Translations under genes and position numbers: made by a program | Shown here: one piece after another, positions 57,779 to 64,000 of the stretch | How the letters are laid out: each line of letters opens with the position of its first letter | Numbering within the stretch: position 1 is the stretch's first letter | The notes under the pieces: model-generated | Database searches by the model: none | What the model was told of the DNA's origin: nothing | Seen by the model: only the letters and a program-made list of their open reading frames with translations | NCBI RefSeq assembly: GCF_017302315.1 | Contig: NZ_JAFLDT010000002.1 | Span: 62,001 to 126,000 of the forward strand | DNA length: 64,000 nt | Direction of reading: 5' to 3' | DNA from: Zoogloea sp. | GTDB lineage: Bacteria > Pseudomonadota > Gammaproteobacteria > Burkholderiales > Rhodocyclaceae

Positions 57779-59068
57779 TCAGCCCTTGCGCCCGACGGCC
57801 CGGTAGCCGATGTCGCGACGACACTGCATGCCGTCGAAGTGGATCTGGTCCACCAGCTCGTAGGCGCGTTTCTGGGCGCTCTTCACGTTGTCGCCGAGGG
57901 CCGTGACGCACAGCACACGACCACCGCTGGTACGGATCTCAGCATCGACTTCGGTGGTCCCGGCGTGGAAGACATGGGCATCTTCCGTGGCCGCGGCAGG
58001 CAGACCATGGATAGCGTCACCCTTGCGGGGGCTGTCCGGGTAACCGGCAGCCGCCATCACCACGCCGAGGGCAAAGCGGCGGTCCCACTCGGCTTCGACC
58101 TTGTCGAGCTTGCCGGCGACAGCCGCCTCGACCAGGTCCACCAGGTCGGACTTGAGGCGCATCATGATCGGCTGGGTTTCCGGGTCGCCCATGCGGCAGT
58201 TGAACTCGACCACCCGGGGGGCACCCTTGGCATCGATCATCAGGCCGGCATAAAGGAAACCGGTGTAGGGCAGGCCCTCGGCGCTCATGCCGGCCAGGGT
58301 CGGCATGATGACCTCGCGCATGGCGCGGGCATGGACTTCCGGGGTCACGACGGGGGCGGGCGAGTAGGCACCCATGCCGCCGGTGTTGGGGCCCAGGTCG
58401 GCGTCCTTGAGGCGCTTGTGGTCTTGCGAGGTGGCCAGGGGCAGGGCGTGACGGCCGTCGGCCATGACGATGAAGCTGGCTTCCTCGCCTTCCATGAATT
58501 CTTCGATCACCACTCGCGGGCCGCGCTCGTCGTACTGCACCCCCAGGGTGTTGTGGGTGAGCATGGCGTCGATGGCGGCGTGGGCTTCCTCAAGCGTCAT
58601 GGCCACCACCACTCCCTTGCCGGCGGCAAGGCCATCGGCCTTGATGACGATGGGGGCACCCTCGGCGTCCACGTAGGCGTGGGCCGCGGTGGCGTCGGAG
58701 AAGGTCTGGTAGCGGGCGGTGGGGATCTTGTGGCGCTGCAGAAACTGCTTGGCGAAGTCCTTGGAGCTTTCGAGCTGGGCGGCGAGCCGGGTCGGCCCGA
58801 AGATGGGCAGGCCGGCGGCACGGAAGGCGTCCACAACACCTGCGGCGAGGGGCGCCTCGGGACCGACCACGGTCAGGCCGATCTGCTCCTTGCGGACGAA
58901 GGCGATCAGATCGGGAATGGCCGTGATGGCCACGTTCTCGATGCCGGGTTCGCGGGCCGTGCCCGGGTTGCCCGGGGCGACGCAGACTTTATGGACCCGC
59001 GGTGAGCGGGCCAGCTTCCAGGCCAGCGCGTGTTCGCGCCCGCCGGAGCCGATGACGAGGATCTTCAT
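57779..59068 (-). CDS. purD: Phosphoribosylamine-glycine ligase
   Basis: ATP-grasp enzyme joining glycine to phosphoribosylamine in purine synthesis. The 429-residue protein has the N-terminal MKILVIGSGGREHALAWKL (family hallmark), the ATP site VIKADGLAAGKGV, and GDPETQPIMMRLKSDL near residue 290. It follows purH by 13 bases on the same strand, the usual purHD arrangement behind fis. Confidence 0.98.
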   Translation of the reverse strand: MKILVIGSGGREHALAWKLARSPRVHKVCVAPGNPGTAREPGIENVAITAIPDLIAFVRKEQIGLTVVGPEAPLAAGVVDAFRAAGLPIFGPTRLAAQLESSKDFAKQFLQRHKIPTARYQTFSDATAAHAYVDAEGAPIVIKADGLAAGKGVVVAMTLEEAHAAIDAMLTHNTLGVQYDERGPRVVIEEFMEGEEASFIVMADGRHALPLATSQDHKRLKDADLGPNTGGMGAYSPAPVVTPEVHARAMREVIMPTLAGMSAEGLPYTGFLYAGLMIDAKGAPRVVEFNCRMGDPETQPIMMRLKSDLVDLVEAAVAGKLDKVEAEWDRRFALGVVMAAAGYPDSPRKGDAIHGLPAAATEDAHVFHAGTTEVDAEIRTSGGRVLCVTALGDNVKSAQKRAYELVDQIHFDGMQCRRDIGYRAVGRKG

Positions 59069-59081
59069 GGGAGGGCGCGGA

Positions 59082-60650
59082 TCAGTGGCGGAAATGACGG
59101 AAGCCGGTCAGGACCATGGCGATGCCCTGCTCGTCGGCGGCGGCGATGACCTCGGCGTCGCGCATGGAGCCACCCGGCTGGATGACCGCGGTGGCGCCCG
59201 CCTGGGCCAGCACGTCGAGGCCGTCACGGAAGGGGAAGAAGGCATCGGAGGCCACCACGCAGCCGGGGATGACGAGGCCGGCGTTCTCGGCCTTGATCTT
59301 GGCGATGCGGGCGGAGTCCACCCGGCTCATCTGGCCGGCGCCGACCCCGATGGTCATGCCGTCCTTGCAGTAGACGATGGCGTTGGACTTGACGTACTTG
59401 GCCACGCGCCAAGCGAACAGCAGGTCGCCGAGCTCCTGCTCGGTGGGGGCGCGCTTGGTGACGACCTTCAGGTCGGCCGCAGTGATCGGGGCAAAGTCGG
59501 CGCTCTGCACCAGCAGGCCGCCGCCGACGCGCTTGTAGTCGGGCTGCTTGACGGCGCCCAGGGGGACGATCAGCACGCGGACGTTCTGCTTGGCCTTGAG
59601 CAGTTCAAGGGCTTCTTCGGTGTAGGCGGGGGCGATGAGCACTTCCAGGAACTGGGCGCTGATCGCCTCGGCGGCGGCGCGATCAACCGTGGTGTTGAAG
59701 GCGATGATGCCACCGAAGGCGGAGGTGGGGTCGGTGGAGAAGGCCTTCTTGTAGGCTTCGAGCGGGCTGGCGGCCACGGCCACGCCACACGGGTTGGCGT
59801 GCTTGACGATCACGCAGGCGACGCCGTCAAAGGCCTTGACGCACTCCCAAGCCGCGTCGGAGTCGGCGATGTTGTTGTAGGAGAGCTCCTTGCCCTGCAC
59901 CTGGATGTAGGCGGCGATGGCGCCGGCCGGGGCGCTGGACTCGCGGTAGAAGGCGGCGGACTGGTGGGGGTTCTCGCCGTAGCGGAGGTCCTGCACCTTG
60001 TCGAAGGCCAGCTGGAAGCGCTCCGGGTAGGCCATCTTGCTGCCGTCTTCCGCCAGGGCGGTCAGGTGGTTGGAGATGGCCGAGTCGTAACGGGCCGTGT
60101 GGGTGAAGGCCTTGCGGGCCAGATCGAAGCGGGTTTTGTAGCTGAGGGCGCCACCGCCTGCCTTGAGCTCGGCGATGATGGCCGCGTAGTCTTCGGGATC
60201 GGTCACGATGCCGACACCGCCGGCCTCATTGCCGTGGTTTTTGGCCGCGGCGCGGACCATGGTGGGGCCGCCGATGTCGATGTTCTCGATGGCGTCTTCC
60301 AGGGTGCAGTCGGCCTTGGCGACGGTGGCCTGGAAGGGGTAGAGGTTGACCACCACCAGATCGATGCGGGGGATGCTGTGCTCCTCCAGCTTTGCCAGGT
60401 GCTCGGGCAGGTCGCGACGGGCCAGGATGCCACCGTGCACCTTGGGGTGCAGGGTCTTGACGCGGCCATCGAGCATCTCGGGGAAGCCGGTGTAGTCGGA
60501 AACGTCGGTCACCGGCAGGCCGGCATCACGCAGGGACTTGGCGGTGCCGCCGGTGGACAGCAGCTTGATGCCGAGGGCGGACAGCTCGCGGGCAAATTCG
60601 ATGACGCCGGTCTTGTCGGAGACGCTGAGCAGGGCTTGGGTGACTTTCAT
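59082..60650 (-). CDS. purH: Bifunctional AICAR transformylase / IMP cyclohydrolase
   Basis: Catalyses the last two steps to IMP. The 522-residue protein has the N-terminal cyclohydrolase domain ([43 protein letters not shown]) and the C-terminal transformylase domain with KHANPCGVA and [13 protein letters not shown]. The length is standard. It starts 53 bases downstream of fis, with which it is probably transcribed. Confidence 0.98.
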   Translation of the reverse strand: MKVTQALLSVSDKTGVIEFARELSALGIKLLSTGGTAKSLRDAGLPVTDVSDYTGFPEMLDGRVKTLHPKVHGGILARRDLPEHLAKLEEHSIPRIDLVVVNLYPFQATVAKADCTLEDAIENIDIGGPTMVRAAAKNHGNEAGGVGIVTDPEDYAAIIAELKAGGGALSYKTRFDLARKAFTHTARYDSAISNHLTALAEDGSKMAYPERFQLAFDKVQDLRYGENPHQSAAFYRESSAPAGAIAAYIQVQGKELSYNNIADSDAAWECVKAFDGVACVIVKHANPCGVAVAASPLEAYKKAFSTDPTSAFGGIIAFNTTVDRAAAEAISAQFLEVLIAPAYTEEALELLKAKQNVRVLIVPLGAVKQPDYKRVGGGLLVQSADFAPITAADLKVVTKRAPTEQELGDLLFAWRVAKYVKSNAIVYCKDGMTIGVGAGQMSRVDSARIAKIKAENAGLVIPGCVVASDAFFPFRDGLDVLAQAGATAVIQPGGSMRDAEVIAAADEQGIAMVLTGFRHFRH

Positions 60651-60703
60651 GGGCTTCTCGGGAAAGCCGCGAGGATTCGCGGCGCAAAATAACGGGAAAA
60701 CGA

Positions 60704-60943
60704 TTAGAGGAGTTCGTGCTCGGAGAGCTTGCGACGCAAGGTGTTGCGGTTGATGCCGAGCATCTCTGCACAGAGGGTCTGGTTGCCGCCGGCTTGCTTG
60801 AGAACGAACTCAAGCATCGGGCGCTCGACGTTCTTGATGACCATCTCGTACAGGGCGTTGGGTTTTTCGCCGTCCAGATCCCGGAAATAGGTATCCAGCG
60901 CGCGACAGACGGAGTCGGCGATGTCATTGCTGGTGCTGCTCAT
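60704..60943 (-). CDS. fis: Fis-family nucleoid-associated DNA-binding protein
   Basis: A 79-residue Fis protein with the C-terminal helix-turn-helix [19 protein letters not shown]. It lacks the long N-terminal beta-hairpin region of enteric Fis, as is usual in Betaproteobacteria. The ATG overlaps the dusB stop (ATGA), so expression is coupled to dusB as in E. coli. Fis activates stable-RNA genes and shapes the nucleoid in enteric bacteria; the extent of that role here is inference. Confidence 0.96.
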   Translation of the reverse strand: MSSTSNDIADSVCRALDTYFRDLDGEKPNALYEMVIKNVERPMLEFVLKQAGGNQTLCAEMLGINRNTLRRKLSEHELL

Positions 60944-61968
60944 GCGGCAAGCTCCTGAGGAAATTCTTCGGGGTCTGCATAGACCAGTCGGCTGTCTCTG
61001 TCAGCGAGCCGGCCGAAGAACTCGTCAATGGCGGCAATTTGTTCTTGTACTGTCGGCAGGGTGTTCATGGTCTTGCGGAACTGGGCCGAGCCGACCAGAC
61101 CCTTGGTATACCAGCTGATGTGCTTGCGGGCGATCTTCACGCCGGTGTCTTCACCATAGAAAGCGTAAAGGTCGGCGAGGTGTTCCTTGCACACCTGCAG
61201 GATCTCCGAGACCAGGGGCGGGGGGAGCTCTTCCCCGGTCTTCAGGAAGTGTTCGATCTCGCGGAAGATCCAGGGGCGACCCTGGGCGGCGCGGCCGACC
61301 ATGATGCCGTCCGCGCCGGTGTAGTCGAGCACGAATTTCGCCTTCTGGGGCGTGGTGATGTCGCCGTTGGCGATGACCGGGATGCGTACCCGCGTCTTCA
61401 CGTCGGCGATGGTGTCGTACTCGGCCTCGCCGGTGTATTGGCAGGCACGGGTGCGACCGTGGATGGCGATCAGCTGGATGCCGGACTCCTCGGCGATGCG
61501 GGCAATCATCGGCGCGTTCTTGTTGGCCTTGTTCCAGCCGGTACGGAACTTGAGGGTCACGGGGATGTTGCCCGCGGCGCCCACCACGGCCTCGAGGATG
61601 CGGGCCACCAGGGGCTCGTCCTGCATCAGCGCGGAGCCGGCCATCACATTGCAGACCTTTTTGGCCGGGCAGCCCATGTTGATGTCGATGATCTGTGCGC
61701 CGCGATCAATATTGTGGCGTGCCGCCTCGGCCATCATGGCGGGATCTGCGCCGGCGATCTGTACCGAGATGGGGTCAACCTCGCCGTCATGGTTGGCGCG
61801 CCGCTGGGTCTTGGCGCTGCCGTAGAGGAGGGAGTTGGAGGTGACCATCTCGGAGACGGCGACACCCGCCCCCATCTTCTTGCAAAGCTGGCGGAAGGGA
61901 CGGTCCGTGACGCCGGCCATGGGCGCAACGAACAGATTGTTTCGCAAGGTAAATCCGGCGAATTGCAT
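60940..61968 (-). CDS. dusB: tRNA-dihydrouridine synthase B
   Basis: FMN enzyme reducing uridine 17 in tRNA D-loops. The 342-residue product has the FMN-binding VAPMAGVTDRPFRQLC at residues ~15-30, catalytic Cys in NMGCPAKKVCNVMAGS, and AIHGRTRACQYTG. MQFAGFTLRNN is taken as the start by family comparison; an ATG at 62001 (MPCFSPVAPP), preceded by GGGGTAGA, would add 11 residues. dusB-fis is a conserved pair. Confidence 0.96.
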   Translation of the reverse strand: MQFAGFTLRNNLFVAPMAGVTDRPFRQLCKKMGAGVAVSEMVTSNSLLYGSAKTQRRANHDGEVDPISVQIAGADPAMMAEAARHNIDRGAQIIDINMGCPAKKVCNVMAGSALMQDEPLVARILEAVVGAAGNIPVTLKFRTGWNKANKNAPMIARIAEESGIQLIAIHGRTRACQYTGEAEYDTIADVKTRVRIPVIANGDITTPQKAKFVLDYTGADGIMVGRAAQGRPWIFREIEHFLKTGEELPPPLVSEILQVCKEHLADLYAFYGEDTGVKIARKHISWYTKGLVGSAQFRKTMNTLPTVQEQIAAIDEFFGRLADRDSRLVYADPEEFPQELAA

Positions 61969-62079
61969 CGAGGGAGGCGCGACTGGGGAAAAGCAGGGCA
62001 TTCTACCCCAAGGGCCTTTCCGAGGGCAGGGGCTGAAGTACTCGAAGGGTGTGCGGAAATACCGGACCGGCGGGTGTGA

Positions 62080-62772
62080 TCAGGGGACTTCCGAATGGTG
62101 CATGCGTCCCTGGATGCGTGCCGCGTGGGCCGCCAGACGGGGGCCGAAGTTTGTTTCGTACTTGCGGGGGTTGGGCAGCATCACCGCCAGCCGGGCGGCC
62201 TGGGGCGGGCTGAGGCGTGCGGCGGAGGTCTTGTAGTAGCGCTGGGCCGCCGCTTCGCAGCCGAAGATGCCGTTGCCCCACTCGACGACATTGAGATACA
62301 CCTCAAGGATGCGGCGTTTGTCCCAGAGTGATTCAATCATGACGGTGATGATCGCCTCTTCCGCCTTGCGGAAATAACTGCGGGATGGGGACAGGAAAAG
62401 GTTCTTGGCCAGTTGCTGGCTGATGGTGGAGCCACCCGCGACGGCCTTGCCCTTCTTCTGGTTCTTTTCGATGGCTTTTTGAATGCCATCCCAGTCAAAG
62501 CCCTCGTGATCGACGAACTTGTCGTCCTCGGCGGCGACGACCGCACGCTTCAGGTGCAGGGAGATCTGTTCGTAGGGCACCCAGCGGTAACGCAGTTCGG
62601 CATCGGGCTTCTTCTCGTTGAGTTCGTCCAGACGCAGGCTCATGAAACTGGTTTCGGAGGGGGGCACCCATTTCCACCACAGCACCTGCCCGAGCAGCCA
62701 GACATGCCATGCGACGAAGACCAGGACCAGGGCCAGCAGCGCGCGCCGGGTCCAGCGCCAGAGGGTTTGCAT
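62080..62772 (-). CDS. mtgA: Monofunctional peptidoglycan glycosyltransferase MtgA
   Basis: Polymerises lipid II into glycan strands at the inner-membrane outer face. The 230-residue protein has one N-terminal transmembrane helix (about residues 10-32) and a GT51 domain with catalytic Glu82 in AAEDDKFVDHEGFDWDG, then GGSTISQQLAKNLFLSP and RRILEVYLNVVEWG. It lacks a transpeptidase domain. MQTLWRWTRR is the start; earlier codons overlap aroE. It begins 10 bases after aroE. Confidence 0.97.
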   Translation of the reverse strand: MQTLWRWTRRALLALVLVFVAWHVWLLGQVLWWKWVPPSETSFMSLRLDELNEKKPDAELRYRWVPYEQISLHLKRAVVAAEDDKFVDHEGFDWDGIQKAIEKNQKKGKAVAGGSTISQQLAKNLFLSPSRSYFRKAEEAIITVMIESLWDKRRILEVYLNVVEWGNGIFGCEAAAQRYYKTSAARLSPPQAARLAVMLPNPRKYETNFGPRLAAHAARIQGRMHHSEVP

Positions 62773-62782
62773 GGGGGAGGGG

Positions 62783-63604
62783 TCAGAGGCTGGCGCGAAG
62801 CTGCGCCAGCACGGGGGCGGTTTCGGGGCGGATGCCGCGCCATAGCTGGAAGCTCTCGGCAGCTTGTTCGACCAGCATGCCCAGGCCGTCGCAGAGGTGG
62901 GCTGCGCCTTGTGCCCGGGCGGCGCGCATGAAGGGGGTGTCACCCCTGCCATACATCATGTCGTAGGCCAGGCTGCCCGGGGCGTAGAGGCCGACGGGCA
63001 GGTCGGGGGCTGCGTCGGAAAGGCTGGCACTGGTGGCATTGATAATGACGTCGAAACGCTGCCCTGCAAGTTCTGCGAAGCCGCAGCCCAGGGGGGGCAT
63101 CAGGCCTGCGCTGGAAAACTCTTCGGCCAGCTCGGCGGCCTTGCTGGCCGTGCGGTTGGCGATCACAAGGGTCGCCGGGGCGGCTTCAAGCAATGGCAGC
63201 ACGGTTCCCCGTGCGGCGCCACCAGCGCCGAGGAGGAGAACCCGGCGGCCTTCGACGGGGCAGCCCTGATTGATGGTGATGTCGCGCAGGATGCCGGCCC
63301 CATCGGTGTTGTCGCCGAGGATGCCGTCGGAGCCGAAGGCCAGGGTGTTCACCGCACCGGCAGCCCGCGCGCGCGGCGTGTGGTGATCCGCCAGATCGAA
63401 GGCCTCCAGCTTGAAGGGGACGGTGACGTTGAGCCCGCGTCCGCCGGCGGCACGAAAGGCCTGCACGGTGGCCGCGAAAGCGTCGAGGGGGCCAAGGAGG
63501 GCCTCGTAGACGAGGGTCTGGCCGGTCTGGGCAGCAAAGAGGCCATGAATGCGGGGTGACTTGCTGTGGGAGATCGGGTTGCCGATCACTGCGTAGCGGT
63601 CCAT
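62783..63604 (-). CDS. aroE: Shikimate dehydrogenase
   Basis: NADPH-dependent reduction of 3-dehydroshikimate to shikimate. The 273-residue protein has NPISHSKSP at residues 9-17, catalytic Lys65 in NVTVPFK, the NADP loop LLGAGGAARGTVLPLL near residue 128, and NRTASKAAEL, whose Arg suits NADP. It lies 13 bases after the TonB-like gene and 10 bases before mtgA. Confidence 0.98.
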   Translation of the reverse strand: MDRYAVIGNPISHSKSPRIHGLFAAQTGQTLVYEALLGPLDAFAATVQAFRAAGGRGLNVTVPFKLEAFDLADHHTPRARAAGAVNTLAFGSDGILGDNTDGAGILRDITINQGCPVEGRRVLLLGAGGAARGTVLPLLEAAPATLVIANRTASKAAELAEEFSSAGLMPPLGCGFAELAGQRFDVIINATSASLSDAAPDLPVGLYAPGSLAYDMMYGRGDTPFMRAARAQGAAHLCDGLGMLVEQAAESFQLWRGIRPETAPVLAQLRASL

Positions 63605-63617
63605 GGGGCGTGCTCGC

Positions 63618-64000
63618 TTAGGGTTGTTCGGAATTGTCCGTCTTGACCATGTCGGCGTTGGTGAATTTCCACGTGCGGGTGATCACGATCTCATCCGTGT
63701 CCTTGCGGATGTTCTCCGGAAAGGCCGGGAATGGAGACGCCAGTTGAACGATGCGGATCGCCGCGTCATCCAGGATCTTGTTGCCCGACGAGCGCTGGAT
63801 CTCCACATGGCGGACGTGGCCATTGGCGCCGATGCTGATGGACAGCAGCAGGCTGCCGTACATCTTGCCGCGGGCGGCCGGCGGGTAGTTGAGGGTGCCG
63901 ACGCGCTCAATCTTCTGGCGCCAGTCCTCGACATACTGGGCGAAACGATACTCGCCGGCGCGGGCACCGATGAATTTCTTCCGGGGGCGTGCAGCGTAGT
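63618..64000 (-). CDS. Energy transducer TonB, C-terminal part (start lies outside the window)
   Basis: The frame is open to the right edge of the window and ends at 63618, giving about 127 residues. The visible part is a TonB C-terminal domain: YVEDWRQKIERVGTLNYPPAA, shown here in part, GSLLLSISIGANGHVRHVEIQRSSG, ILDDAAIRIVQLASPFPAFP. The Lys-Phe-Ile-Gly-Ala-Arg segment before it is common in stand-alone TonB proteins beside aroE in Betaproteobacteria. It would pass proton-motive-force energy to outer-membrane receptors; the partner ExbBD genes are not in the window. Confidence 0.88.
   Translation of the reverse strand, partial: YAARPRKKFIGARAGEYRFAQYVEDWRQKIERVGTLNYPPAARGKMYGSLLLSISIGANGHVRHVEIQRSSGNKILDDAAIRIVQLASPFPAFPENIRKDTDEIVITRTWKFTNADMVKTDNSEQP

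Noticed and set aside
58719..60692. A 657-codon open frame opposite purD and purH
   Set aside because: Antisense to two certain purine genes; highly repetitive Gly/Asp/Val composition.

Overview
The window is a GC-rich chromosomal segment of a betaproteobacterium, most probably of the Rhodocyclales (Azospira/Zoogloea/Dechloromonas-like). The reasons are the gene orders ftsA-ftsZ-lpxC-secA-argJ, hemA-prfA-prmC-grxD, argH | algZ-algR and ppc | hemC-hemD-hemX-hemY, together with fis-purH-purD, a PEP-CTERM protein, and an acs plus yjcH-actP acetate locus. The genus is inference. No prophage, insertion sequence or CRISPR array was seen; the segment is mostly housekeeping, with four accessory insertions.

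Layout. 1-6.6 kb: end of the dcw cell-division cluster (ftsA fragment, ftsZ, lpxC), a small membrane protein, dciA and secA. 6.6-13.3 kb: an accessory stretch that looks less GC-rich, with a SAM methyltransferase, a PEP-CTERM surface protein behind a good sigma-54 promoter, two paralogous FtsX/MacB-type ABC permeases without an ATPase, and a divergent nitroreductase-fold protein. 13.3-14.5 kb: argJ. 14.5-22.6 kb: a six-gene, translationally coupled MSHA-type pilus/type II secretion operon on the minus strand (mshL, mshN-like, mshE, mshG, mshI-like, mshJ-like), with no pilin, prepilin peptidase or mshM beside it. 22.9-27.4 kb: acetate activation and uptake (acs, yjcH, actP), then a TctDE/QseBC-like two-component system and tRNA-Phe. 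30.1-35.2 kb: a 48-residue gene facing a GcvA-like LysR regulator, then hemA-prfA-prmC-grxD. 35.2-39.8 kb: a Ser/Thr kinase with a C-terminal cyclic-nucleotide-binding domain behind argH, and the divergent AlgZ/AlgR-like pair. 39.9-48.4 kb: an insertion relative to the familiar argH-algZR-hemCD order, holding ygiQ with an in-frame REP-like palindrome, a glycan-modification-like module (LMW phosphatase, polysaccharide deacetylase, acyltransferase, ATP-grasp), a CsoSCA-like carbonic anhydrase and ppk2. 48.4-55.5 kb: ppc and the hemCDXY operon. 55.6-64 kb: ahpC, then a long minus-strand run (tonB fragment, aroE, mtgA, dusB-fis, purH, purD, a CHMI-like isomerase, hemF).

How the genes connect. Several genes supply tetrapyrrole synthesis (hemA, hemC, hemD, hemF, with hemX/hemY-type membrane proteins). 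Acs and ActP feed acetate into central metabolism, while Ppc, with bicarbonate possibly supplied by the carbonic anhydrase, replenishes oxaloacetate. The envelope theme is strong: PEP-CTERM protein, MSHA-like machine, glycan-modification module, AlgZR, mtgA, lpxC and TonB. The parts most worth following up are the PEP-CTERM locus with its sigma-54 promoter and hairpin array, the pilin-less MSHA operon, the four-gene glycan-like module and the carboxysome-type carbonic anhydrase without a carboxysome.
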